Shown here: positions 7,951 through 15,193 of the stretch, piece after piece
Layout of the letters: every line of letters begins with the position of its first letter
Position numbering within the stretch: position 1 is the stretch's first letter
From: Candidatus Undinarchaeales archaeon
GTDB lineage: Archaea > SpSt-1190 > JASMDC01
Length of the DNA stretch: 23,474 nucleotides
Direction of reading: 5' to 3'
NCBI GenBank assembly: GCA_030753015.1
Contig: JASMDC010000051.1
Coordinates: 1-23,474, forward strand
Program-made: the position numbers and the translations under genes
The notes under the pieces: generated by a model
What the model was told of the DNA's origin: nothing
Databases searched by the model: none
What the model saw: the letters and a program-made list of their open reading frames with translations, nothing else

Positions 7951-9324
7951 ATGCGGTTCATCGATAGGGAGCCAGAACTGGAGGAGCTGGGACGGATACG
8001 GTCCCTTTCCGAGCGGAAGCTCTTTGCCATCGCGGTCTACGGCATACGGAGGGTGGGCAAGACACGGCTCGCGCTGGAGTTCCTAAAGGACGGCGGGACC
8101 TACCTCTTCGTCAACCGCAACAAGAGGTCCTCGGACCTCCTGAAGGAGTTCGAGGGGGTTCTGCGGAGCGGGGGTCTTCTCGGTGAGCTCGAACGGCTCG
8201 ACTCCTGGGAGCGGTTCGTCGACGTCATCATAGCGAGGTCACAAGGACCTGTCGTCATCGACGAGTTCCAGAACTTCCACCACGTGGAGCCGTCCTTGTT
8301 CGGGACGCTGCAGCAAGCTCTTGACACCCACGAGGACACGCCCGGCTGCATCGTACTGCTCGGCTCGGTCATGGGGCTCGTGAGGAGGACGTTCGAGGAC
8401 AGTAGGGAACCGCTGTACGGCAGGGTGAAACGGGCCATCCGGCTGCGACCGCTGTCCCTCGCGGCCACCCTGGAGGCCGGACATGAGCTCGGGCTCTCGC
8501 GGGAGGACGCGGTGAAGTGCGCGTGCATCTTCGGCGGGTACCCGAAGTACTACGTCACCATCGAGGACTTCGCCCTTCAGGGGCGGACCGCGGAGGAGAT
8601 CATCGACGCGCTCGTCCTGTCGGGGAACGCGCCGCTCGAGGACGAGGTGAACATGGTGCTCTCCCAGGAGTTCGGCCGACGGGGGGGCAGGTACTACTCG
8701 GTCCTGGAGGCCATCGCCAACGGGAGCACCACCCTCTCCTCCATCGCCGCGTACATGAGGGTGCCACCGACGTCCATCACACGGCACCTCAAGGAGCTCC
8801 GGGACTACTTCGAGCTCATCGGGCACGAGCTGCCGTTCGAGGGCAAGCGGGGCATCTACCTGATCAGCCATCCCCTCCTCAGGTTCTGGTTCGCGAACGT
8901 CCACAAGGACCTCACCCGCTACGTCGCCCGGGACCCCTCGTTCATCGAAGGCATCAGGAGGGGCCTGCCCGCCTACCTCGGGAGGGCGTTCGAGCCCATC
9001 GCCCGGGAGTTCGTTGTCGGCAAGCTCGGTCTCACTGAGGCCAGAGGGCAATGGGGGAGGGTACCGGGCGCCCCCAAGGGGGAGAACACCTACGAGATCG
9101 ACCTCATCGGACGCTCAGGGACGGGTACCTGTGCGTTCGAGTTCAAATGGCAGTCGCTCGATGTCCGTGATTGTCACACCATCCTGGCCGGATTGGAAAG
9201 GAAGACGTCCCTCGTCCGCACCCTTACCCCGGACACGCGGCTCGGTATCGTTGCGCGCAGGATCAGGGGAAAGCGGACGCTGCGGGAAGAGGGTGCCCTG
9301 GTCTACGATATCGACGACTTCTGA
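7951..9324 (+). CDS. Archaeal ATPase, ATPase_2/DUF234 family, with C-terminal nuclease-like domain
   Basis: Protein of 457 residues. The N-terminal P-loop domain has Walker A GIRRVGKTRLA (31-41) and Walker B VVIDEFQ (101-107), as in the archaeal ATPase_2 family (PF01637). A winged-helix region lies at about 255-300 (STTLSSIAAYMRVPPTSITRHL). The DUF234-type C-terminus has QWGRVPGA, then NTYEIDLIG near 384 and FEFKW near 396. This D...ExK layout suggests a PD-(D/E)xK nuclease-like fold. These ATPases are abundant, often horizontally moved and of unknown cellular role. The ATG at 7951 is placed by the TATA box and family N-terminus. A paralogue of the same architecture lies at 13541. Confidence 0.85.
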   Translation: MRFIDREPELEELGRIRSLSERKLFAIAVYGIRRVGKTRLALEFLKDGGTYLFVNRNKRSSDLLKEFEGVLRSGGLLGELERLDSWERFVDVIIARSQGPVVIDEFQNFHHVEPSLFGTLQQALDTHEDTPGCIVLLGSVMGLVRRTFEDSREPLYGRVKRAIRLRPLSLAATLEAGHELGLSREDAVKCACIFGGYPKYYVTIEDFALQGRTAEEIIDALVLSGNAPLEDEVNMVLSQEFGRRGGRYYSVLEAIANGSTTLSSIAAYMRVPPTSITRHLKELRDYFELIGHELPFEGKRGIYLISHPLLRFWFANVHKDLTRYVARDPSFIEGIRRGLPAYLGRAFEPIAREFVVGKLGLTEARGQWGRVPGAPKGENTYEIDLIGRSGTGTCAFEFKWQSLDVRDCHTILAGLERKTSLVRTLTPDTRLGIVARRIRGKRTLREEGALVYDIDDF

Positions 9325-9330
9325 CGACAT

Positions 9331-9473
9331 CAGTGCCCAAGAAGGAAGGTCGGACATGATGCAGCGGGGGGAAGGAAATTAATCCAGGTGCCACACCATG
9401 CCCTGTACATACTAAGGCGTCCATAGTTAATGAACCTGTCGTATTGGTTGTCGTTACGGTATTGGGAACGCCC
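9331..9473. repeat. Dispersed island repeat, copy A
   Basis: About 143 bp that aligns along its length with 12101-12259 and 15027-15193. Shared blocks include AAGAAGGAAG, ATGATGCAGCGGGGGGAAGG, CAGGTGCCACACCATGCCC and TGTCGTTACGG...GGGAACGCC. It starts just after the stop of the first ATPase. Its right end runs into the 3' end of a DUF1016 remnant on the minus strand. No ORF spans it. Confidence 0.8.
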
Positions 9474-9492
9474 GCTCCATCGGGATCACATT

Positions 9493-9511
9493 TGGCAGAC
9501 AGTGTCTGCCA
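9493..9511. repeat. Palindrome in the DUF1016 remnant (8-bp arms, 3-nt centre)
   Basis: TGGCAGAC / AGT / GTCTGCCA. It occupies the place of the palindrome at 15946-15970 of the intact gene but has a different arm sequence that is still perfectly symmetric. Confidence 0.85.
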
Positions 9512-9609
9512 GATCTCTTGTTCCGGTGATCGCGAGGTGTAATCGGAGATAAGGGTCTGCCGGGTTCGGGGATACGCAGGTCATATCGAAGGCCGTAGAG
9601 GATGTAATT

Positions 9610-9628
9610 GTGGCAACCGTGTTGCCAC
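9610..9628. repeat. Second palindrome in the DUF1016 remnant
   Basis: GTGGCAAC / CGT / GTTGCCAC, with 8-bp arms. It corresponds to the palindrome at 16012-16030 of the intact gene. Spacing to the first remnant palindrome is 117 bp instead of 63. Confidence 0.85.
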
Positions 9629-9670
9629 TTTTCTTGGTGTCTGACATCTTGAAGGCAGCAGCTCATAAGC

Positions 9671-11077
9671 TCAGGGCATCAATCTCATCTGGAAGTCACT
9701 GCGTTTCTTCTTGCTTTCCTTCATCTTTTTCTTAATGACCTGATCGAAGTCTTTGGCCCTGATGAAGATGTACTTGTTACCGATCATCCGCCTTTCTATG
9801 AAGCCCAGATTCTCCAAGTGGAGCAGATCCGACCGTGCGGTCTGGTACACGACGTCGAAGGTGTTCTTGGCCTCGTTTATCGTGAGTGTCCGTTTCGAGT
9901 CCTCTGACAATTTGTTCAGGATGTACCGTTGACGATCGTTAAGACCATCGATCTGCAGGAACTTGAACAACTTGTCCTTTTCCTTGATCTTCTTGGATAT
10001 GTACTCCTTGAGGTCCTTGAGGGCGATATGGATCGTCCTGATCTTGTACTTGATGAAATAGGTGACATCGTTCTCGTCCTTTTCCGAGTGAAGATATGCT
10101 CGAGCGTACTGTGAAGGCGCTCGGATGATCGTCTTGGAGATGGGCATGTACTCGATCAACCAGTACTCGTTGGATATGAGGTACCAGTAGAATATGGCCC
10201 TCGCGGCCCGTCCGTTCCCGTCCTCGAATGGATGGACGAAGCCGATGAGGAAGTGGAGGATGCTCGCTTTGATTATCGGATGGATGAACTTCTGCTTCTG
10301 CATCTTGTTCGCGAAATCGCACACGTCCCGGACCAGTTGCGGGACCAGCTTGTGATCTGGCGGTACGTGAACGGATTCGCCCGTCATCCGATCGATGACG
10401 TGGACATCGTTCGTGTCGCGGAACCGACCCTCGTATTTCTTATCATCGAGCGTGTTGCGTGTGATGAGTGCGTGGATCTCCAGAAGTCGTTCGGTCGTGA
10501 GCGGATCGTTCTTCAGCTCGATGATCCTCTTGATCGTAAGGTAGTTGTTCAGGATCATCTGTTCGGACCGGTCCCTGGGCTTCCGTGACGTCCTCAACAT
10601 CTCCTTCGCCACCTTCCGCGTCGTTACAGCACCCTCCAGCTGGCTGGAAGCGATGGCCTCCTCCATGAGCGAGCTGATCAGGTACCTATCCCGGTCCTCT
10701 TCAGGGATGATGCTTGTCGTCGATATCGATCCTCCCAGATTCATGTCGAACTCGTGCAGCTTCTCGAGGATCGGGTTCGAAAGATTGAACTTGATATCCA
10801 ATAACTTTGTTTTACCGATGTTGATCTGTGTGGCTTTCAATGTTCGCAATAATTTGATCAGTGCCCATAAGGAGTCGTTCTTGATGTCCTTTGGCGGAGA
10901 GCGGTAGCGGATCTCGTCCCAATAATAGTAATTATCATTGACCTTATCAACGAACTTATGTACATCCGCTCGTTCGAGGTTCTTGATCACTTCCTGCATC
11001 TTGTCCTTATCCCCGAATATCTTCGATACATCCGGAGGATCGCTTGGCATCTTCATTGGATAGTATTGTGTGCTCAT
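9671..11077 (-). CDS. Fic family protein (predicted AMP transferase) with C-terminal winged helix
   Basis: Protein of 468 residues. The Fic motif HPFEDGNGRAAR is complete at 282-293, with catalytic His283-type and nucleotide-binding residues as expected for AMP transfer from ATP to a target hydroxyl. SSQLEG at 144-149 fits the inhibitory [S/T]xxxE[G/N] motif placed N-terminal to the Fic core (class II), so the enzyme is probably self-inhibited. A winged-helix domain at about 390-445 could bind DNA. The target is unknown. The gene is clearly richer in A, T and Lys/Ile codons than its neighbours, suggesting recent transfer. It sits between a DUF1016 remnant (3' side) and a deleted DUF1016 copy (5' side). 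The start is ATG at 11075-11077. Confidence 0.9.
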   Translation of the reverse strand: MSTQYYPMKMPSDPPDVSKIFGDKDKMQEVIKNLERADVHKFVDKVNDNYYYWDEIRYRSPPKDIKNDSLWALIKLLRTLKATQINIGKTKLLDIKFNLSNPILEKLHEFDMNLGGSISTTSIIPEEDRDRYLISSLMEEAIASSQLEGAVTTRKVAKEMLRTSRKPRDRSEQMILNNYLTIKRIIELKNDPLTTERLLEIHALITRNTLDDKKYEGRFRDTNDVHVIDRMTGESVHVPPDHKLVPQLVRDVCDFANKMQKQKFIHPIIKASILHFLIGFVHPFEDGNGRAARAIFYWYLISNEYWLIEYMPISKTIIRAPSQYARAYLHSEKDENDVTYFIKYKIRTIHIALKDLKEYISKKIKEKDKLFKFLQIDGLNDRQRYILNKLSEDSKRTLTINEAKNTFDVVYQTARSDLLHLENLGFIERRMIGNKYIFIRAKDFDQVIKKKMKESKKKRSDFQMRLMP

Positions 11078-11080
11078 GGA

Positions 11081-11200
11081 TATTTATGTCTTACTAAAAA
11101 CTACTAATATCTGTCAAATTAGTAGTTAATTTGTTCTACCCTGCATATAATACAATAAACACGACAATGCGACGTAGTATGAACTACTATTTTCTTTACA
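11081..11200 (-). promoter_or_regulatory. Fic promoter region with repeated inverted operator
   Basis: AACTACTAAT (11099-11108) and ATTAGTAGTT (11118-11127) form a perfect 10-bp inverted repeat with a 9-nt spacer. A second pair lies at 11172-11180 and 11191-11200 (AACTACTA / TAGTAGTT). A minus-strand TATA-like element (TTATATGC, about 11145-11152) lies between the pairs. Its predicted start site falls within the first pair, leaving a leader of roughly 40 nt. Two copies of one dyad suggest cooperative repression, possibly by the Fic protein's own winged helix. Confidence 0.55.
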
Positions 11201-11366
11201 ATTAGTAGTTTTCTTGAGTTTAGGCATTAAGATCACGCTTTTTTCACGCCGCTTAGCTCCTTCATATATCCCGGATAATGAACGTTCTTATTGGGATTGT
11301 TATTATCGTGGGAAGGAACTGGGGTGATTACCGCTATCCTGGCGGCGTTCCCTGATGATACGCCCC
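11201..11366. other. Short gap without a supported gene
   Basis: AT-rich near the Fic promoter, becoming GC-rich toward the DUF1016 pseudogene. It lacks the full dispersed repeat that follows the other DUF1016 copies, so the 3' flank here seems truncated. Nothing else is recognisable. Confidence 0.4.
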
Positions 11367-11520
11367 CTACCCGTCAGCTGGCAGCATGTCCTCCCGTCTC
11401 ATCTGCTCTTCCAGGAACCGCTGGATCTCCTCCTTTTCCGGCAGCTGCAGTCGATAGCGGTGAGCTGTTCCAGATGGGTGTACGATAGCGATGACAGTAG
11501 TCTTCCGGAAGTAGTGACAA

Positions 11521-11545
11521 ATTGTTGCGTCAGTGACGCAACAAT
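11521..11545. repeat. Coding palindrome in DUF1016 pseudogene (site 1)
   Basis: ATTGTTGCGTC / AGT / GACGCAACAAT: perfect 11-bp arms. Minus-strand coding sense is IVASLTQQ. Confidence 0.9.
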
Positions 11546-11586
11546 CTCTGATGGAGGACAATCCGGGGATGGTAATGGATGTGATT

Positions 11587-11605
11587 GTTGCGACACTGTC
11601 GCAAC
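11587..11605. repeat. Coding palindrome in DUF1016 pseudogene (site 2)
   Basis: GTTGCGAC / ACT / GTCGCAAC: perfect 8-bp arms, 63 bp from site 1 core to core. Coding sense is KVATVSQQ. Confidence 0.9.
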
Positions 11606-11649
11606 TTTTCCAGGTAGCATTGTTCTGGGGAATCGCAGACCACCGAGCA

Positions 11650-11674
11650 ATTGTGGAGACAGTGTCTCCACAAT
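11650..11674. repeat. Coding palindrome in DUF1016 pseudogene (site 3)
   Basis: ATTGTGGAGAC / AGT / GTCTCCACAAT: perfect 11-bp arms, 66 bp from site 2 core to core. Coding sense is IVETLSPQ. Identical to the site at 16072-16096. Confidence 0.9.
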
Positions 11675-12100
11675 CTTTGGATAGCACAGGTAGAACCGCC
11701 GATAACGATACAATGCGATCCTGTCGCAGCGTCTCATCCCTTTTTCATGCAAGGCCTTTGCCAGATCGTCCATCAGGCGGTCGCCGTAGGTTGCCCGGTC
11801 CACGCCCTTGCGTTCGTACTCCTCGATATGGAACCCGATCAGCCAGTTCCTGATGGTCAGGCTGATGTTCACGGCCTTCGTAGCATGAACGGCCAATCGC
11901 TCGTGGACCTCGGCGATCGTGCCGACAAGGGCCCCAAAGCTCAATGACCCGCCGGTCCCCTTACCCCTCGCCACCGTTCTCTTTGTGGCCATGGCATCAC
12001 ATGTACACCATGGGTACTATCCCTTATTCCGTCTCGTTACTACCCGGGGTCGTCCTTTGGGCGTCCAAGAGGCACCATGACGTGCATCATCACCCGGGTG

Positions 12101-12259
12101 ACGGGGACGGTATCAGACCAGGGAAAGAAAATCGGGCATAGTGCAGCGGGGGGAAGGAAGTAAATTCCAGGTGCCACACAATGCCCTTGTTCCCGTGTAA
12201 TGCGTCCGGAGTTAATTAATCTGTCGTTTCGGGTGCCGTCACGGTTCCGGGAACGCCCC
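12101..12259. repeat. Dispersed island repeat, copy B
   Basis: About 159 bp aligning with copies at 9331 and 15027: GGGGACGGTA, GCAGCGGGGGGAAGGAAGTA, ATTCCAGGTGCCACAC, TTCCGGGAACGCC. It lies just 3' of the TPR gene (minus strand) and upstream of the deleted DUF1016 copy, whose 5' flank (11993-12075) matches that of the intact DUF1016 gene (16415-16488). Confidence 0.8.
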
Positions 12260-13288
12260 CTACCCGTCTCTTGGCAGCATGTCCCCGGGCCGGAGCGTCC
12301 GCATCACGTCCCGCTTCCACGTGTCGAGCGACCCCGACAGCCTCTTCGCGAACCACTCGAGCGAGCCCTCGGTCTCCACCCAGCCCCCGTGCGCGTCCGC
12401 GACGTACGACACGGCCTCGGACTCGTCCCCGATCCCTATGGAGTCCGGCAGGGTTCCGGGGATCGGCCTGAGCCCCAGGAGGTAGAGGGGGACGAACGGG
12501 TTCGCCCGCAGTGCCTCCTTCAGGCGGGCGTTCGCCCTGCGGCCCGCGCCCTCGCGCCTGAAAGTCCACAGCGCGCGGCCGTAGAGCCAGAAGGCGGAGC
12601 CCTCGTCGTGCCGGTCCAGGAGCTCACCCGCCTCGTCGTCCGAACCCGCCTCCAGCAGCGCGCCGAGGAGGAGGTGGCGCACACCCTGGTTGTCGTCGGG
12701 ATTGAGCTCAAGGAGCGCCCGGTAGTGATCGAGCGCCGCCTCCCGCTCCCCGAGCTCCCAGAGGGTCACCGCGAGCCCGAGCCGCGCGCGCATGTACGGC
12801 CGGGTCCCCGACTTGCTCCAGAAGCGGCCCTCGGCCTCCACCTCGGCGAACAGCTCCTCGCCGAGCACCCGCTTGCCGGCGACCACGCCCTTCGCGTAGA
12901 TCTCTTTCGCCTCCTCCAGGTCCCTTGCAGACTCCTCGGCGAGCAGAACGTGGGCGTCGGCGCAGTCCTTGGAGATCTTGAGCGCGCGCCTGGCGAGGGC
13001 GATGCGCTTCCGACGGTAAGGTTCCTCCCACGCCGTGAACATCACGTCCTGGGCCCTTTCCACCGGTGTCAGCTCCCGTTCCGGCGGCGGGATGGACCTG
13101 CCAGGGCCCATGAACTGCTGGACGTAGGCGTTCATATCCTCGATCGAGCCGAACCGCTTGTCCTCCACGAGCCGCTCGATGTCGGTGAAGTGCTTCTCCA
13201 TCGCACGGCGCATGAAGACGGGGTTCGGCGGCGGGTCGCCACGCCTCTTCCGCTTTGAGCCCTTCTTGTGCTTTCTCACATGCGTCAC
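12260..13288 (-). CDS. TPR protein resembling the ST7 family
   Basis: Protein of 342 residues. The N-terminus is basic (HKKGSKRKRRG) and then helical. From about residue 85 TPR-like helices run to about 260: RRKRIALARRALKISKDCADAHVLLAEES, RARLGLAVTLWELGEREAALDHYRALLELNPDD and similar. The ALxxNPxxPxYLLG and GDESEAVSY motifs resemble, from memory, prokaryotic ST7-like TPR proteins. It is probably a cytosolic scaffold of unknown function. The start is GTG at 13286-13288, chosen for a TATA-like box about 25 nt upstream (13310-13317), implying a leaderless mRNA. Its last residues DMLPRDG match tails of otherwise unrelated sequences at 11367 and about 16509. Confidence 0.75.
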   Translation of the reverse strand: MTHVRKHKKGSKRKRRGDPPPNPVFMRRAMEKHFTDIERLVEDKRFGSIEDMNAYVQQFMGPGRSIPPPERELTPVERAQDVMFTAWEEPYRRKRIALARRALKISKDCADAHVLLAEESARDLEEAKEIYAKGVVAGKRVLGEELFAEVEAEGRFWSKSGTRPYMRARLGLAVTLWELGEREAALDHYRALLELNPDDNQGVRHLLLGALLEAGSDDEAGELLDRHDEGSAFWLYGRALWTFRREGAGRRANARLKEALRANPFVPLYLLGLRPIPGTLPDSIGIGDESEAVSYVADAHGGWVETEGSLEWFAKRLSGSLDTWKRDVMRTLRPGDMLPRDG

Positions 13289-13309
13289 CGTGCGAGCGGA
13301 CGTGATGTG

Positions 13310-13317
13310 ATAAAAGG
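13310..13317 (-). promoter_or_regulatory. TATA-like box of the TPR gene
   Basis: The minus strand reads CTTTTATC about 22-29 nt before the GTG at 13288. The spacing suits a leaderless archaeal transcript. Confidence 0.4.
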
Positions 13318-13385
13318 ATATGCTCCACAGGGACGGAAGATGGGAAACCCCTTATGTCTCCCCCTCCTGACCACTGGCTGGGAAG

Positions 13386-13451
13386 ATGGTGCAGTACTCC
13401 GACCGGGAGCTGATCGACGCGCTGAAGCGGGCCGCCGGGGCGAGGCGGTAG
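13386..13451 (+). pseudogene. N-terminal fragment like an HNH-associated repeat protein
   Basis: A 21-residue frame (MVQYSDRELIDALKRAAGARR) resembles the start of homing-endonuclease/HNH-associated repeats (xYSDEELIEALRxAA). It ends at TAG 13449-13451 before the rest of the repeat. A TATA-like stretch (CCTTATG) lies about 30 nt upstream, so it may be a promoter plus start of a lost gene. The match is short and from memory. Confidence 0.35.
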
Positions 13452-13508
13452 ACAAAGGTTTGATTTGGGGTGGGGTACGGGGGCGATCGTTCCCGCGGGG
13501 AGCAGAAT

Positions 13509-13551
13509 GTATATATAGTTGAGACTAAAGTATACTACTTGTGTCTCAACT
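13509..13551 (+). promoter_or_regulatory. TATA box and 35-bp dyad operator of the second ATPase
   Basis: TGTATATATA (13509-13517) lies about 25-30 nt before the GTG at 13541, indicating a leaderless mRNA. A large dyad follows at once. Outer arms AGTTGAGAC (13517-13525) and GTCTCAACT (13543-13551) enclose inner arms AAGTA (13528-13532) and TACTT (13536-13540) around TAC. All share one centre at 13534, giving 28 of 35 positions in matched pairs. The right outer arm is inside the coding sequence. This is an ideal repressor site covering the start of transcription and translation. Confidence 0.65.
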
Positions 13552-15007
13552 CTTTGTCGACAGGGGCCCTGAACTCGGTTTCCTGAAGGAACGGCTCGGC
13601 TCGAACGAACCGGAGTTCGTGGTGATCTACGGCCGCAGGAGGGTCGGGAAGACCAAGCTCGTGCTGGAGTTCCTGAGAGAGGAACGAGGTATCTATCTCC
13701 TGGCCACGGAGGAAGGCGACCGCGAGAACATACGCGCTTTCGCTACGGAGTTCGGGAAGTTACTGGGTGACGACGGTTTTTCGAAGGCGACCTATCCCGA
13801 CTGGTCCTCCCTTTTCGATTCCCTCTGCAACCACGCGGCCTTCACGAAGGAGCGGGATGAAAAGACCATCATAGTTATCGACGAGTTCCCGTTCCTGATC
13901 CGCGGCAACAGGGCGGTCCCCTCGATCTTCCAGAAGATCTGGGAGCAGGTCCTGGAACGACGGAACGTCATGCTCGTCCTCCTCGGCTCCTCGGTGAGCG
14001 CCATGGAATCAGAGGTGCTGGGCTACAAAAGCCCCCTGTACGGGCGGAGGACGGGGCAGTGGCAGATAGCGCCGCTCGAGTTCCGTTTCCTGGGGGAGTT
14101 CTTCCCGGACTATACGATAGAGGACCTTGCGAACGTGTGGTTCGTCGTCGGCGGGATACCGGCCTACCTGCTTAGGTTCGATCCGCACCTCTCGTTCTTC
14201 GAGAACGTCGAGCAGAAGGTCCTGAAGAAGGGCTCATACCTCCACAGGGAGATGGACATCCTGCTCCGGGACGAGTTCCGTGAGCCGAGGAACTACAGGC
14301 TCATCTTCAAGGCGATCTCGCTAGGGTACCACCGTCTGGCCGAGATATGCGACCAGACCGGGCTCGACAAGAGCATGGTCTCCAAGTACCTGGACGTGCT
14401 CGACAGGCTCCACCTGATCGTGGAAGAGAAGCCCGTCCTTGCCCCCGCGAAGTTCAGGAGGAAGCGCCATCTCCTCTCGGACCAGTACTTCTCCTTCTGG
14501 TTCAGGTACGTGTACCTGAACAGGATCGAGCTGGAGGCCATGCGGTACGGGGAGGTCCTTGGTCTGGTGAAGAACGATTTCCCTACCTATGCGGGCAGGG
14601 CCTTCGAGTCCCTGGTGAAGCACCTGCTCCTGACAGGGACCGTCCGGGGACCCTTCCCGTTCACGAGGATCGGTCGGCAGTGGGGAAAGGTCCCCGGGGC
14701 AAAGAGGGGGAAGAACACCTACGAGATCGACCTCGTGGCCGTGAACGAGGCGACCGTGGACATCTTGTTCGTCGAGTGCAAGTGGAAGGAGGGGGTCAGC
14801 GCACGACGCGTGCTGGCGGAGCTCAGGGAGAAGGCGGGGCACGTCGACTGGCGAAAAGGCTCCCGGAAGGAGCACTTCGCCATCTTCGCGAAGTCGTTCT
14901 CCCGGCGCTCCGATGACTGTCTATGCTACGACCTGAAGGACCTGGAGAAGACACTCCCGGGACGGGGACGTGAAGGCACGGGTCCGTCGCCCTCGATGAC
15001 CTCGTGA
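13541..15007 (+). CDS. Archaeal ATPase, ATPase_2/DUF234 family (second copy)
   Basis: Protein of 488 residues. Walker A is GRRRVGKTKL (31-40), Walker B is IIVIDEFPF near 110-118. LGSSVSAMESE and the GGIPAYLL motif are typical of this family. A winged helix lies near 265-300 (RLAEICDQTGLDKSMVSKYLDVLDRL). The C-terminal domain has QWGKVPGAKRGKNTYEIDLVA near 395 and FVECKWK near 411, a PD-(D/E)xK-like D...ExK arrangement. The architecture matches the ATPase at 7951 but the sequences are well diverged, so they are separate lineages rather than a recent duplication. The GTG start at 13541 is supported by TATA spacing and by SQLFVDRGPEL matching the family's usual F-x-x-R-x-x-E-L start. Confidence 0.85.
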   Translation: MSQLFVDRGPELGFLKERLGSNEPEFVVIYGRRRVGKTKLVLEFLREERGIYLLATEEGDRENIRAFATEFGKLLGDDGFSKATYPDWSSLFDSLCNHAAFTKERDEKTIIVIDEFPFLIRGNRAVPSIFQKIWEQVLERRNVMLVLLGSSVSAMESEVLGYKSPLYGRRTGQWQIAPLEFRFLGEFFPDYTIEDLANVWFVVGGIPAYLLRFDPHLSFFENVEQKVLKKGSYLHREMDILLRDEFREPRNYRLIFKAISLGYHRLAEICDQTGLDKSMVSKYLDVLDRLHLIVEEKPVLAPAKFRRKRHLLSDQYFSFWFRYVYLNRIELEAMRYGEVLGLVKNDFPTYAGRAFESLVKHLLLTGTVRGPFPFTRIGRQWGKVPGAKRGKNTYEIDLVAVNEATVDILFVECKWKEGVSARRVLAELREKAGHVDWRKGSRKEHFAIFAKSFSRRSDDCLCYDLKDLEKTLPGRGREGTGPSPSMTS

Positions 15008-15026
15008 CGGGGACCGTGCACTTCTT

Positions 15027-15193
15027 CAGGGGACAGTAACAGGCTCAAGAAGGAAGAATGGGCATGATGTAGCGGGGGGAAGGAAGTATTAATTCCAGGT
15101 GCCACACCATGCCCTGTGCATTATTAGGTGTCCAGAGTTTATCAACCTGTCGTATCGGGTGTCGTTACGGTCTTGGGAACCCGCCTGGTCGTG
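15027..15193. repeat. Dispersed island repeat, copy C
   Basis: The best-preserved copy. It starts 20 nt after the second ATPase and ends at the 3' end of the intact DUF1016 gene. GGGCATG (15060-15066) can pair with CATGCCC (15108-15114); the stem is largely kept in copies A and B. Read on the minus strand its right end encodes DVTRPGGFPRP plus stop, a frame also present in the fragment at 16686. Confidence 0.85.

Larger units (their letters stand above)
9454..9668 (-). pseudogene. Remnant of a DUF1016 (YhcG-like) gene
   Basis: Read on the minus strand, one frame gives KVATRLPQLHPLRPSI, a stop, then PEQEIWQTLSAK. This aligns to the palindromic-repeat region of the intact DUF1016 protein at 15194-16414 (KVGTSSPQSHPLPAPI and PEIVATLLPQ). 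The bases just before it also align to the intact gene, so the match extends past the repeats. The N-terminal helical region and the nuclease domain are missing. Two perfect palindromes survive (9493-9511 and 9610-9628). The remnant starts right after the Fic stop codon. Confidence 0.7.
11367..11992 (-). pseudogene. DUF1016 gene inactivated by a 598-bp internal deletion
   Basis: The first 179 codons match the intact paralogue at 15194-16414 closely (DUF1016_N: TIRNWLIG, YRYRRFYLCYP, repeats IVETLSPQ 107-114, KVATVSQQ 129-136, IVASLTQQ 150-157, LSYTHLEQLTAI). The sequence then jumps directly to the last coding segment (YRLQLPEKEEIQRFLEEQMRRE) in another frame. The junction TCGATAGCGG at 11451-11460 equals a 10-bp direct repeat present twice in the paralogue (15278-15287 and 15876-15885). 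Deletion between them removes 598 bp, not a multiple of 3. The nuclease domain is lost and a frameshifted product would stop at 11399. The old tail stays readable to its TAG at 11367. Confidence 0.85.

Noticed and set aside
12200-13258. Plus-strand open frame of 352 codons opposite the TPR gene
   Set aside because: Arg/Pro/Leu-rich shadow; the minus-strand TPR protein has clear family motifs and a promoter.
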